A stretch of 64,000 nt of DNA from TCS55 sp964343505 (GCA_964343505.1 CAYFJU010000002.1:1-64000), one strand, 5' to 3'. Shown: positions 25,594-36,107, numbered from the stretch's first letter. A program made the numbers and translations. Notes: generated from the letters alone by a model not told the origin.

Positions 25594-28360
25594 ATCCCTA
25601 ATCTTATCAATTTTATTTATTGTGGGATTCCTTTTCGGAGGCGTAACCGGAAAGGTCGTTGGTATCATCACCGATAAAAATACGGGTGATCCTTTGGTCG
25701 GCTGCAATATTCTCATCGAAGGCTCATCCTTAGGTGCTGCCACGGATATGGACGGCAATTATATTATACTCAACATCCCTCCGGGGACGTATACGGTGAA
25801 AGCAATGATGATTGGATATGCCACCTCAAAGGTAACAAATGTCATTGTTCGATCAGATCTGACAACGACTATCAATGTTTCTATGAAAGAAGAAGCTCTC
25901 GAGGGAGAAGAAGTGACGGTGGTGGCTGAGCGCCCCCTAATCACCAAAGACCTCACTGCCTCTACTGCCATTGTAGATGGGGCCATGATAGATCAACTTC
26001 CTGTCACTGAAATATCCGACGTGCTGGAATTGCAGGCTGGTTTTGTCCAGGGACACCTTCGAGGGGGGCGTTCCGGGGAGGTGGCTTACTGGGTTGATGG
26101 TGTTCCCATGACTGATGTTTTTGATGGCGGTACGATTGTTGACGTGAATAAAAATACAGTATCCGAAATGCAGGTGATCTCCGGCGCCTTCAATGCAGAG
26201 TATGGCCAAGCCATGAGTGGAATTGTAAATATTGTCACGAAGGATGGGTCCGATAAATTTCAGGGAAGCGCCACCCTTTATGGCGGTGATTTTTTAACCG
26301 GAAAATCCAACTTATTTATGAATGCCGATCAATTCAATCCTTTAACCACTAATAATATTGATATTAATCTGGAAGGACCGATCCTTCCAGGAAAATTGTT
26401 TTTCAACCTTACAGGGCGAACCGTTTATTACCAGGGGATTCATGAAGGGCAGCGCCGGTTCAACCCACATAATGTTTCATACCGGGATGAAACAGATGAA
26501 TTTCACCTTTATCGTTTTCATGTGGAAAACGGAGATACCCTCTATCCCGGGAGGGGCGATAATGCCTTTGTACCCATGAATTGGAATAAAAAATTATACC
26601 TCCAGGGAAAACTGATTTACAAGTTTTCACCCTTCACCAAATTAAAATATACCCTAATCAATGATGATGTGACTTACCAAGATTATGACCGTATGTATCG
26701 TTATAATCCCGATGGAAACCTGACACGGTTTCGGGTTGGTCAAACTCACCTATTGAACCTCAATCACAGTTTTAACGGCAATAATTTTATCTCGGTTGGC
26801 CTGACCCGTTTTAATAAATCCTACAACCACCAAACTTATTCAAAAGGACATTGGGATAAATATGTCCATCCAAAATTATTAAATACACAGCCTTACAGTT
26901 TTTTAACCGGTGGTACAAATCCATCTGTATTTTCAAGACAGACGGGCACAACCACCCTAAAGGCGGATCTCACAAGTCAATTAAACAAACAGCATCAGTT
27001 AAAAACAGGCATTGAACTCAGATCCCACTCCCTATCTTATGAAGATTATTCTCTAAGACCTCCTGATGGAAAAGCCAGCTTTAATGAATTGGAAGATGAT
27101 CCCTTTTTGATCAATCCCCAGCGTCTGCCGGACTCAACCATTTATTCAAGTACTTACCAGTTTAAACCATTTGAGGCCAGTGGTTATATCCAGGATAAGA
27201 TTGAATTCAACGAATTGATCATCAACGTTGGATTTCGGATTGACTACTTCAACCCGAAGGGGCGAATACTCAGTGACCCAACAGATCCTTCTATAAACAA
27301 CCCCATTCGGCCGGAGAATATTTATAACGATACCAATGAAAATGGCGTCAGGGATATGGGTGAAAGTGGTGTTTCACTTGCCGAGCGTGAATCGTACTGG
27401 TATAAAAACACATCACCAAAATGGAAAATCAGTCCACGATTTGGCGCTTCCTTTCCCTTCTCAACTACCGGTGTGATTCATTTTTCATATGGTCACTTTT
27501 TTCAGGTCCCCCGTTTTGAAATGCTTTATATGAATCCTGATTTTGATTTGGGGCAAGGGACCGGAAATATTGGCGTTATTGGGAATTCTGATCTGCGACC
27601 TGAAAAAACCGTCCAAGGAGAATTGGGGATTCAACAGCAAATTTCATACAATATTGCCTTGGATTTGACCGCCTATTTTAGAGACATCCGAGATCTAACG
27701 GGAACGCGGTCTAAGCAAATTGACCTGTTTGGTGGTTCTGCATCGTATAGCAAACTGGTAAACTCGGATTTTGCTTATGTTCGGGGTGTGGTCATGTCAT
27801 TGAGTATGCGGGAAACGAATGGTCTTTCGGGGAATTTAGATTACACATTTCAAATTGCTAAAGGGTCCGCCTCTGATCCTCAACAGGCTCGCAATGCCAT
27901 TGCAGGCGGCTCCCTTCCTGAAATTCAATTAATTCCATTAAATTGGGATCAGCGCCACACAGTTAATTTATCCGCTGCCTATAACAAAAATAATTGGGGC
28001 CTGTCGGCCATTGCCCAAGTGGGATCAGGGCTGCCCTATACGCCCCTGAGTACGGAAGATATTTCATCCTTGGTTCAGAATTCTGGTAAAAAGCCATTTA
28101 CCTGGAATGTGGACTTCAAGGCATTCTACTCTCCCCTTAAGAATGCCACAATATTTTTGAGAGTAGAAAATGTTTTTGATCACTTGAATCAACACGCCGT
28201 TTATGATGATTCCGGTAAAGCTGATTTCACCCGCTGGGAAAATATTGCCAAAAACCAAAATACGGAAGAAGCGGTAAATACAATCGAATCATGGTTTAGA
28301 AATGAAACATTTTACTCTTCACCTCTCAGAATCGAATTTGGAGTAACCTATGGTTTCTAA
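25583..28360 (+). CDS. TonB-dependent outer-membrane receptor with carboxypeptidase-regulatory-like domain (SusC-like)
   Basis: A 925-residue receptor. The start is ATG 25583, which gives a signal peptide (MKIKSLILSILFIVGFLFGG), not the in-frame ATG at 25529 inside the amylase gene. An N-terminal beta-sandwich (about 22-110, GKVVGIITDKNTGDPLVG) precedes the plug (RSGEVAYWVDGVPMTD, AFNAEYGQAMSGIVNIVTKD) and a 22-strand barrel rich in aromatic and charged residues. It resembles SusC, but no SusD follows; a giant surface protein takes that place. Inferred cargo is maltodextrin because the amylase gene overlaps it. A paralogue of the same length (925 residues) lies at 39750-42527. Confidence 0.9.
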   Translation: MKIKSLILSILFIVGFLFGGVTGKVVGIITDKNTGDPLVGCNILIEGSSLGAATDMDGNYIILNIPPGTYTVKAMMIGYATSKVTNVIVRSDLTTTINVSMKEEALEGEEVTVVAERPLITKDLTASTAIVDGAMIDQLPVTEISDVLELQAGFVQGHLRGGRSGEVAYWVDGVPMTDVFDGGTIVDVNKNTVSEMQVISGAFNAEYGQAMSGIVNIVTKDGSDKFQGSATLYGGDFLTGKSNLFMNADQFNPLTTNNIDINLEGPILPGKLFFNLTGRTVYYQGIHEGQRRFNPHNVSYRDETDEFHLYRFHVENGDTLYPGRGDNAFVPMNWNKKLYLQGKLIYKFSPFTKLKYTLINDDVTYQDYDRMYRYNPDGNLTRFRVGQTHLLNLNHSFNGNNFISVGLTRFNKSYNHQTYSKGHWDKYVHPKLLNTQPYSFLTGGTNPSVFSRQTGTTTLKADLTSQLNKQHQLKTGIELRSHSLSYEDYSLRPPDGKASFNELEDDPFLINPQRLPDSTIYSSTYQFKPFEASGYIQDKIEFNELIINVGFRIDYFNPKGRILSDPTDPSINNPIRPENIYNDTNENGVRDMGESGVSLAERESYWYKNTSPKWKISPRFGASFPFSTTGVIHFSYGHFFQVPRFEMLYMNPDFDLGQGTGNIGVIGNSDLRPEKTVQGELGIQQQISYNIALDLTAYFRDIRDLTGTRSKQIDLFGGSASYSKLVNSDFAYVRGVVMSLSMRETNGLSGNLDYTFQIAKGSASDPQQARNAIAGGSLPEIQLIPLNWDQRHTVNLSAAYNKNNWGLSAIAQVGSGLPYTPLSTEDISSLVQNSGKKPFTWNVDFKAFYSPLKNATIFLRVENVFDHLNQHAVYDDSGKADFTRWENIAKNQNTEEAVNTIESWFRNETFYSSPLRIEFGVTYGF

Positions 28361-31300
28361 AAGAATAATTTGTTTTTTTATATTCATTCTTTCTTGGACA
28401 ATAGCCCAAGAATCCTCAGGACGACAATATCGTCGTTATGGAATTCATAATGCAAATCTAGTTAAAACGGTTTTTGGGAATTGGGGTGTAATCGCACAAC
28501 CGGGAGAAAAAGGACCTCGGGGTGCATGGCCCCATGATAATAATGGGTATATTGGTGACGTTTCTCCCATGGTGGGTGCAGAAATCACCACATTGGATAC
28601 AGCAGGGAATCCGGTCAAATTTCATTCTGTAGTTATTTCTCCAGCAAGCCGCCCAACATTCACTGGCTTTGAAGAATCACCGGGAGGGAAATCCTGGGGA
28701 TTTGAGCCTCGTGCCGGCTATTTTAATGAAAAACAAGAAAAAATTGCCATGAGTACGGATAAGACCACTTGGCCTCCCTTTTGGCCCGACAAACAAAAAG
28801 AAGGGGATGACCCGGGTTGGCGTGGATCTTGGAATGGATATTTTGGTAAAGACCTTCAAAATATCCAGCAAGAAAGTTTCTTTGTTATGGATGATAACAA
28901 TGATGAAGAATTCAATTACCCCCAATACAATAAATGGAATGTAGAGTTTAAGCCCGATTCTACAAACCCTGCTCGAAACGGACTGGGGCTTGAAGTCAAA
29001 GTGCGAGGCATGCAATGGCAGCAATTTTTGGCTCAAGACGTTTTATTTTGGCAATACGAGGTGACCAATACAAGTACGATTGATTATACCAATGTTGTGT
29101 TTGGCATGCTTGTCGGTACATATGTAGGCGTTACCGGCACCGATGGTCGCCCCCAGGAATATGATGACGATTGGTCATTTTTCGATGTTCAAGAAAACAT
29201 TACTTATACGGGAGACTTTGATAATAATGCAGATAGAAACCCCCATTGGGTCGGCGATATGGGTATGGTGGGTTATGCTTTTTTAGAAAGTCCTGGAAAC
29301 CCATTTGATGGTATCGATAATGATGGAGATTTTTTATTATCCTCTGGCGCAGACGCGCCAATTTTTGTACCGGCCAGTTTTGATTCTATTCTTATTCAGC
29401 CCGGGCATGAGATTATATTAATTGATAATAAATATAACCGTACAAAATACACTATTCCGAACCTTGACAGTATTGTCGTTAAAACCCGGGGCGCTGAGTT
29501 GGTGATTTATCCCGGGAAAACAATTCTGGTTGAGGGGAACATTGTGTATGATTCTCAAGGAAGAGAATTATCTAATGAAAATGCATTTGATGGAATTGAT
29601 AATGACCTGGATGGTTTAATTGATGAAAATTATTTTCTCCATTATAACCAACGCAGGATTGAACCGGATGGCACCGTTTTATTTGACACCATTAATCCCC
29701 GAGCTTACATAGATTACATTACGGAATATGGTCTTCTGAATTCCCTCATTGATGAAAGACGTGATGATGGCATTGATAATGATGGTGACTGGAATGTAAA
29801 TCATGATGATTTAGGTGCTGATGGAATTCCTAATACGGGTGATTATGGTGAATTGGATGGTCAACCCACTTTAGGGGAACCCAATTTTGACCGCACAGAT
29901 GTGGATGAATCCGACCAAATTGGATTGACCAGTTTTAATTATTTTTCACCGGCCAATCTTTATCCTGCCAAAGAAGATGAGGAGTTATGGAATCAGTTAA
30001 AACCCGGATATTTTGATGTTCCGCCTTCAATTGTTGATGGAAAACCAATAGGTGGCGAAGATGGGGATTTTATTTATGGATCAGGGTACTTTCCACTGCG
30101 GGCGGGACAGACTGAACGCTTTTCCATTGCCCTTGTTTATGGAAATGACCTCAAAGATCTAATAAATAATAAAAAAACCGTCCAGGATATTTATAACAGT
30201 GATTATCGCTTTCCACCACCGCCTAAAAAACCAACTCTAACGGCTGTCCCCGGCGATGGAAAAGTAACCCTGTACTGGGATCGTGTTTCAGAAGAAAGTC
30301 TGGACCCCGTTACGAAAGTAAAAGATTTTCAAGGGTATAAAATTTATCGCGCCACGGATCCCAATTTTAATGATGTGAGAAATATTACCGATGCCAATGG
30401 GTTGATTCAAGGCTATACAACCTTGGCTCAATTTGACCAAAAAGACGGAATCAGCGGCTATTTTTATCCCTCAGCCAACCTGTTCCAAGATACAAAGGGA
30501 TACACTTATTATTTAGGGAGTGAAACGGGTTTGGTTCATTCATTCGTGGATGATGACGTTCAAAACGGCCGCACTTATTATTATGCATTGGTGGCCTATG
30601 ATCATGGAGATGAGGAGAAAGATATCTTTCCATCTGAAAACTCTAAATTTATTTCTGTTCTGTCCACAGGAGAAATTATTACCGATCAAAATACAGCAGT
30701 CATTATACCAACATCGAAATCAGCCGGTTTTACCCTAAACGATACCATCCCCATGACACACACCGGTCCCGGCACGGGCTCTCTTAGTATCCAGATTATT
30801 GATGAAAAAAGTCTAACTGGCCACCGATATGAAATCAATTTTTACGATACTGCCACCGATGGGATTGACAATGACCAAGATTGGGATCCGCTGACCGATG
30901 ACCTGGGCACCGATGGAGTTGCAGGGACGAATGACCCCGATGGTACTGAGGGTAATGGCATACCGGATTTTGGCGAACCAAACTTTGACTGGTTTGATGA
31001 AGAGGAGTATATGCCCATCACAACCATGTACAGTGTTAAAGACCTTGATCCAATTACGGAATCCTTCACCCCTAATGATACCTTCTGGGTTCAACTGAGT
31101 AAGAAATATATTATTCCCTCCTCGGTTAAACTTGTTAACAGCACTGGCGCTAACATTCCTGAAGCCGATCATGAAATTGATTATGAAAGGGGTCGAATCC
31201 GGGGCACAAGTCACGGCTCCCTGGGGAATAATGAACATGAACTGACCTTTAATTATTATCCCCTTTTTAAAAATCCCTATATACATAACTCAGTATGGAC

Positions 31301-32267
31301 AAACCCCAATCAGCGTCCCTATGTTCCTGAGCATAAAGATACGGATATATTTGACGGTGTGTCCATTCAATTTAAAAACGACTGGTTTATCACATCCTTG
31401 GAGAAAGAATCCTATTGGTGGACGACAGAGGATGGCGCTACCTGGTCCAAGAATCAGGCTGACTCAACCCTCCATTTTATCGTTAGTGCTTCCGACTTAG
31501 ATACAGATTTTGACGGAAAAATTGATCTGAAAGCAATTCGGGTGCCTAATAATTATGCCATTGTATTTTCAAACCAATCTGATTTTGGTCAATCCTATCG
31601 ATCACTAAACGATTTTTCAGGCGGAACTAAAACAAACTTTAAGGTCATTAATCTAACGGATAATGTGGATGTGCCATTTTACCTTTGGGATTATCCATTA
31701 GGCCAGACGGGTAAGATTGATCCCTTTGATTACATTTACTTCTATGATAAAGATTCAACCGGCATTGATCGGTATACGTGGAATATTACCTTTTCCCTGC
31801 GGCAAGCCCACGATCCCAAGACCAAACTATATTTTGGCACCGGCGATACGCTGTTCATTGATTTCTCCAAACCATTTCGAAATTCAGATTCCTTCGTTTT
31901 CCAAGGGCCGGCACCTGAAGTAAAGGAACCCTTGGTTAAATCTGAAATGGAGGACATTCGAGTTGTCCCCAACCCATACATTGTTGGGCATAAGTTTGAA
32001 TCGCCCCTCCCTCCCGGGATTACCAGTGGTCGAGGAACACGAAAAGTGGAATTTCAAAATTTACCGTCAGACAGCCGTGTCCATATTTTTACAACACGGG
32101 GGCAACATTTACGAACCATTAATCATTCCGGGGATATGCATACCGGTACCATTGCCTGGGACCTCAAGACCAAAGAAAACCTGGATATCGCTTATGGTGT
32201 TTACTATTACATCGTAGAGTCAAAAACTGGCGGTAAGAAATCCGGAAAACTGGCGGTGATTAAATGA
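28350..32267 (+). CDS. Giant surface protein with DGIDNDGD repeats, fibronectin III-like and sorting domain
   Basis: A 1305-residue protein with a signal peptide (FFIFILSWTIAQ near residues 7-18). Four acidic units of the DGIDNDGD type (near residues 318, 413, 471 and 836) resemble calcium-binding thrombospondin type 3 repeats. A fibronectin III-like domain starts near 622 (KPTLTAVPGDGKVTLYWDRV). The last ~100 residues form a sorting domain (VVPNPYIVG ... KLAVIK), so surface exposure by a type IX-like route is expected. The start overlaps the TonB receptor by 11 bases and the end overlaps the PorV-like gene by 4. It is a good candidate for the ligand-binding partner of the receptor, in place of SusD. 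The function is inferred only from position. The paralogue is at 42527-45934. Confidence 0.8.
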   Translation: MVSKRIICFFIFILSWTIAQESSGRQYRRYGIHNANLVKTVFGNWGVIAQPGEKGPRGAWPHDNNGYIGDVSPMVGAEITTLDTAGNPVKFHSVVISPASRPTFTGFEESPGGKSWGFEPRAGYFNEKQEKIAMSTDKTTWPPFWPDKQKEGDDPGWRGSWNGYFGKDLQNIQQESFFVMDDNNDEEFNYPQYNKWNVEFKPDSTNPARNGLGLEVKVRGMQWQQFLAQDVLFWQYEVTNTSTIDYTNVVFGMLVGTYVGVTGTDGRPQEYDDDWSFFDVQENITYTGDFDNNADRNPHWVGDMGMVGYAFLESPGNPFDGIDNDGDFLLSSGADAPIFVPASFDSILIQPGHEIILIDNKYNRTKYTIPNLDSIVVKTRGAELVIYPGKTILVEGNIVYDSQGRELSNENAFDGIDNDLDGLIDENYFLHYNQRRIEPDGTVLFDTINPRAYIDYITEYGLLNSLIDERRDDGIDNDGDWNVNHDDLGADGIPNTGDYGELDGQPTLGEPNFDRTDVDESDQIGLTSFNYFSPANLYPAKEDEELWNQLKPGYFDVPPSIVDGKPIGGEDGDFIYGSGYFPLRAGQTERFSIALVYGNDLKDLINNKKTVQDIYNSDYRFPPPPKKPTLTAVPGDGKVTLYWDRVSEESLDPVTKVKDFQGYKIYRATDPNFNDVRNITDANGLIQGYTTLAQFDQKDGISGYFYPSANLFQDTKGYTYYLGSETGLVHSFVDDDVQNGRTYYYALVAYDHGDEEKDIFPSENSKFISVLSTGEIITDQNTAVIIPTSKSAGFTLNDTIPMTHTGPGTGSLSIQIIDEKSLTGHRYEINFYDTATDGIDNDQDWDPLTDDLGTDGVAGTNDPDGTEGNGIPDFGEPNFDWFDEEEYMPITTMYSVKDLDPITESFTPNDTFWVQLSKKYIIPSSVKLVNSTGANIPEADHEIDYERGRIRGTSHGSLGNNEHELTFNYYPLFKNPYIHNSVWTNPNQRPYVPEHKDTDIFDGVSIQFKNDWFITSLEKESYWWTTEDGATWSKNQADSTLHFIVSASDLDTDFDGKIDLKAIRVPNNYAIVFSNQSDFGQSYRSLNDFSGGTKTNFKVINLTDNVDVPFYLWDYPLGQTGKIDPFDYIYFYDKDSTGIDRYTWNITFSLRQAHDPKTKLYFGTGDTLFIDFSKPFRNSDSFVFQGPAPEVKEPLVKSEMEDIRVVPNPYIVGHKFESPLPPGITSGRGTRKVEFQNLPSDSRVHIFTTRGQHLRTINHSGDMHTGTIAWDLKTKENLDIAYGVYYYIVESKTGGKKSGKLAVIK

Positions 32268-33259
32268 GGAGGGTTCTTTTCGCAGCTTTGTTGATCAGTC
32301 AAATCCCGGCTCAATCCAAAGTGGGGTCTTCAGCCGCATCCTTCCTGGGTATTGGTGTTGGCGCCAGGGCAATTGGGATGGGAGGCGCATTTTCCGCCAT
32401 GGGAGGGGATGCTTCCACTTTATATTGGAATCCCGGCGCTTTAGCCAAACTCAACCGATCTGAAGCAATCTTATCAAAAGCGGATTGGTTGGTAGGTACA
32501 GACCTTCATTTACTATCTTCAGTCGTTCGATTGAATAAAACCCATTCAGTCGGGTTTTACCTCTCTCAATTAAATCATGGCCGGGAAGAAATCACGGACT
32601 TGGATAACCAGAATGGTACCGGACAATTTTGGACCGCTTCAGATATTGCCATGGGCATGGCCTACGGGAGAAACCTTTCCGATCGTTTTTCTTTTGGCGC
32701 TGTGGGTAAATACATCTCCCAGCGCATTCACCATTCTTCTGCATCTACCTTTGCATTGGACTTGGGAATCTTTTATCAAACCAGTTCCGATAAAATCCGG
32801 ATCGGCATGTCCATTTCCAATTTTGGATCCGACATGACCTTGGACGGCAAAGACCTGTATAAAAAAATTGATCTGGACCCGGATCACTCCGGTCATAATG
32901 AGGCATTGGTGGCCAAACTTAAAACAGATCCTTGGCCCCTTCCTCTGTTTTTCCGTGTCGGCACTGCCGTAAAAGTGTATGACAAAAAAAATATCAATGT
33001 TACCGTTACAACCGATGCCTTTATTCCCAGCGACGACGTGGAAATGCTCAATTTCGGTATTGAATCCGTTATAATGGATCGAACAAGAATTCAAATGGGT
33101 TATAAAGGATTGGGCAATGCGGACAGTGAGGAGGGGTTCACCTTTGGCGCCGGCACCCAGTTCTATGCAGGGGGATTTGACATTCGCGTGGATTATGCCA
33201 TTCAATCTTTCGGGAAATTCGGAACTGTCCCCCATTTAAGCATCGCTTTCCTGTTTTAA
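32264..33259 (+). CDS. PorV/PorQ-like (UPF0164) outer-membrane beta-barrel protein
   Basis: A 331-residue protein with a short signal peptide (RRVLFAALLISQIPAQS). The hallmark N-terminal motif is clear: AASFLGIGVGARAIGMGGAF then SAMGGDASTLYWNPGAL. This family of FadL-like barrels includes PorV, which in type IX secretion shuttles sorted proteins to the surface attachment complex. Its gene overlaps the giant sorted protein by 4 bases (ATGA), suggesting a dedicated helper for that protein rather than the general secretion component. Last gene of a four-gene overlapping operon (amylase, receptor, giant protein, this). Paralogue at 45931-46953. Confidence 0.85.
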   Translation: MRRVLFAALLISQIPAQSKVGSSAASFLGIGVGARAIGMGGAFSAMGGDASTLYWNPGALAKLNRSEAILSKADWLVGTDLHLLSSVVRLNKTHSVGFYLSQLNHGREEITDLDNQNGTGQFWTASDIAMGMAYGRNLSDRFSFGAVGKYISQRIHHSSASTFALDLGIFYQTSSDKIRIGMSISNFGSDMTLDGKDLYKKIDLDPDHSGHNEALVAKLKTDPWPLPLFFRVGTAVKVYDKKNINVTVTTDAFIPSDDVEMLNFGIESVIMDRTRIQMGYKGLGNADSEEGFTFGAGTQFYAGGFDIRVDYAIQSFGKFGTVPHLSIAFLF

Positions 33260-33309
33260 ATATTTTTTAAAATTTTCCTTTTAATTCTATAATTGATATC
33301 CTAATTTCT

Positions 33310-33337
33310 GAATAGTATCTCAGGTATGAGTTACTAA
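33310..33337 (-). promoter_or_regulatory. Predicted TrmB-type operator, site 4
   Basis: On the minus strand this reads TTAGTAACTCA, then TAC, then CTGAGATACTA, matching sites 2 and 3. It lies 43 bases before the starch-binding surface protein gene at 33380, tying that gene to the same predicted regulon. Confidence 0.6.
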
Positions 33338-33379
33338 TTACTAACTATTAAATCTTTTCCAACGCAAGGAGAACATCAT

Positions 33380-36046
33380 ATGAAACAATGGTTAAAGAAT
33401 TATTTCATTCTTCTTTCCACTGGTTTGTTCATGAGCACTGCATTCGCATATGAAGGCAATGTTTTGAGCAATGCCGGGTTTGAAGATACCACTGCAACAG
33501 GCAAAGCCAATTGGCTTGCAAGTCCGAGCACCTACGGTAGTTTTGCTTATGAAGAAGCAGGCGCAACCATGTATGGCAGCAGTAAATCCTACCCCTCTTA
33601 CTGGGGAAGATGGGGGCTGAAACTATGGGGACAGTATAATGGTTCCCCGAATGAATCATTCGTTTACCAATCCTTTACCAGCGGCTTATCAGGAAAACTG
33701 GTTACCCTTTCCGGGACTTCATTCACCTATAGTGATGACCGGATTCGTGGTAGCAACCAGGCCTTCTTGTTTATTCGCTCATTCTCCGGTGGAACCGCCA
33801 CCAGTGTTTATTCGGACTCCATGGACGTCAACAGCGCCGCAGACGTTTGGCATGCACTTTCAGTCGAATCTCGATTGGGATCAAGCGTTGACTCCGTTTG
33901 GGTTGGAATTGGATATTATCAACATTCCAATGATGACCACGGCGGTTTATATTTTGATGATTTGATCTCCTACATCGGTGACACCAAAGTTTCACTGACT
34001 GTAAATACATCCCACATTGAAGGAATTACCCCCAGAAAAGGCCAAATGATGGTGGACCTCCGCGGCGGCTCCGTAGGAGCAGGTACCGGCGTGATTGCTA
34101 ACCCTGCTTGGAGTGCCGGGACCAACTTGAGAAATGCTGGTGGCGACTACTGGACTTTAGATATTGCGCTCGATAATGGCTTGGCCTACGATTATAAATA
34201 TGGTGGTCACATTGCCAATTTGGACGGTACTATTTCTGGTTATTGGGAAAATGATCTCCCTGGCGCCAATTATAGCGGTAATAATTTCAACTTGGATCTC
34301 TCCTCCAATACTGAAACTTCTCTTTCTGTTAGCCACTATTTAGGACGCGGACCCGACAATGACACGCCTCCCTACACCGCTTCTGCCGATACGGTGGATA
34401 TCCTTTTCCGGGTTAATATGGGAATGAATCCTGATTTTAAACCGGGTACAGACGTATTATCTGTAGTTGGCCATTTTCCTCAAGGTGGTAATAATAACAT
34501 GTGGAGCCCCGGGACTTATCAATTTTCTCGTGTTGGCTCCAGTGATTACTGGCAATTTCATTTGAAACTGCCCCAGACCTACATTGATACGGTCAATAAA
34601 GTAAATGCAAGCTGGGCCACCGGCGGATTGCATATGTACCGTTTTGCTATCGGTACGGACTGGAATAATTCTGAAAACTTGAATGGCGCTTATTATGATA
34701 GCAATGAAAACAGGATCCTCATCCTGAACACCGCCATGAAAGACACGACCATCCATTGGGTATGGTGGAATGACAAAGCGCCCTCCCCCTTTACAGCCTC
34801 TTCTAAAGTACCATCGTTAACCTTCCATACAAATGTGGGTAAAGCAATAGCCAACAATGGCTGGGCTGACGGTGACAAACTTCTCGTAAAATGGGGTTAC
34901 GGCAAAACATCCGATAAAGTCCATGTGGATACATTAGTTGCCGGTGTTGGTGGTGACTATAAAGTAACCATTTCACCGACTGACAGTGTTTCAATTGATG
35001 ATTCTCTGGGCATGTATTACCAATACTACCGTGTTACCGGCGGTACGGAATACAGGGAAATTTTCTTCAATTTTGACACCACCTGGAAAGATGTATCTCT
35101 CCAGGAACGGCGTTGGGCATCCTTAAAAGGTAAAGGTGGAACAGCTGTGGCGCTGGTGGACTATGTGGATTCCAAAACGCATGGCCGTCGTTTCCCAATC
35201 TTCCGAAATACTACAAAAATTGATGCTAATGCAGCTGATTCTGACAGTCTTTTAGTCACATGGACAGTTGACTTGAGACCGATCTACTACCAATTGTTAT
35301 CTTATGGTAGTAACTCCGCTGACTCATTAGCCGGAATTCAAGGCGCAAAAACACTGTATTACAGCGATCGTGACAGTATTTTCAGTTGGGGTGTGTGGAT
35401 GAACGGTCCGGCCATAGGCGGATGGAATGCCCGTGGGGCATGGGGTGCTGGTCTCCGCACAGACAGTCTTTCAAAAATGCATGATGATGGCACCCACGGT
35501 GATGCCACCGCCGGGGATTCTGTTTATACCGTCCAATTCAATTACCAAAAGAATTCCTCTGAAATTGGTATGGAATTCAAATTTGGTGTAAATGGTGAAG
35601 ATAATGAATCCGGGTTCGGGTTGAACCATATTGAAAATATAGATCCGAATAACCCCATCGTAGCCTCACAATTTGGTTCTATTAATCCAAATCGATACAA
35701 TGCTTGGAATTTTGATAAAGGACAACCGGGCACATTGGCTGTGGAAGAACTGGCCGGTATTCCGGAAGTGTTTGAATTATCAAACAACTACCCCAACCCA
35801 TTTAATCCAACAACAAGTATTGAATTTAACATTCCACTCGCCTCTGAAGTATCCCTGACGATTTATAATGTCATGGGACAAGAGGTAGCAAAAGTCCATA
35901 ACGGCTTCGCACAGCCAGGTGCTTATAAAGCAGTCTGGAACGGGCGGGACAACTTCGGGAAGAAAGCCCCCAGCGGTATTTATTTCTACGAATTAAAAGC
36001 CGAAAATCACTTCCACAAGGTTAAGAAAATGACCTTGCTCAAATAG
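33380..36046 (+). CDS. Surface carbohydrate-binding-like protein with sorting domain
   Basis: An 888-residue protein with a signal peptide (FILLSTGLFMSTAFAYEG) and AGGAGA 8 bases before the ATG. The first module (about 28-195, NVLSNAGFEDTT...NWL) is a jelly-roll carbohydrate-binding-like domain. Then come two or three beta domains (from about 200 and 335) with patterns resembling starch-binding domains in SusE/SusF-type proteins (VDILFRVNMGMNPDFKPGTD). The C-terminus is a full sorting domain (NNYPNPFNPTTSIEFNI to KKMTLLK). No catalytic motif is seen. With a TrmB-type box upstream and the amylase operon before it, a role in holding starch at the surface is likely but inferred. A terminator follows. 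Confidence 0.75.
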   Translation: MKQWLKNYFILLSTGLFMSTAFAYEGNVLSNAGFEDTTATGKANWLASPSTYGSFAYEEAGATMYGSSKSYPSYWGRWGLKLWGQYNGSPNESFVYQSFTSGLSGKLVTLSGTSFTYSDDRIRGSNQAFLFIRSFSGGTATSVYSDSMDVNSAADVWHALSVESRLGSSVDSVWVGIGYYQHSNDDHGGLYFDDLISYIGDTKVSLTVNTSHIEGITPRKGQMMVDLRGGSVGAGTGVIANPAWSAGTNLRNAGGDYWTLDIALDNGLAYDYKYGGHIANLDGTISGYWENDLPGANYSGNNFNLDLSSNTETSLSVSHYLGRGPDNDTPPYTASADTVDILFRVNMGMNPDFKPGTDVLSVVGHFPQGGNNNMWSPGTYQFSRVGSSDYWQFHLKLPQTYIDTVNKVNASWATGGLHMYRFAIGTDWNNSENLNGAYYDSNENRILILNTAMKDTTIHWVWWNDKAPSPFTASSKVPSLTFHTNVGKAIANNGWADGDKLLVKWGYGKTSDKVHVDTLVAGVGGDYKVTISPTDSVSIDDSLGMYYQYYRVTGGTEYREIFFNFDTTWKDVSLQERRWASLKGKGGTAVALVDYVDSKTHGRRFPIFRNTTKIDANAADSDSLLVTWTVDLRPIYYQLLSYGSNSADSLAGIQGAKTLYYSDRDSIFSWGVWMNGPAIGGWNARGAWGAGLRTDSLSKMHDDGTHGDATAGDSVYTVQFNYQKNSSEIGMEFKFGVNGEDNESGFGLNHIENIDPNNPIVASQFGSINPNRYNAWNFDKGQPGTLAVEELAGIPEVFELSNNYPNPFNPTTSIEFNIPLASEVSLTIYNVMGQEVAKVHNGFAQPGAYKAVWNGRDNFGKKAPSGIYFYELKAENHFHKVKKMTLLK

Positions 36047-36074
36047 GAAGGAACGATACACTAGCGACAAAAGA

Positions 36075-36107
36075 GGGGCTTCCCGCGAAAGCAGGGAGCC
36101 CTTTTTG
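36075..36107 (+). terminator. Terminator after the surface binding protein
   Basis: GGGCTTCCCGC and GCAGGGAGCCC form a stem around a GAAA loop, followed by a T-rich run (CTTTTTGTTTTT). Confidence 0.75.

Noticed and set aside
32639..33235. 198-residue minus-strand open frame opposite the PorV-like gene
   Set aside because: Antisense to a well-supported gene and without family features.
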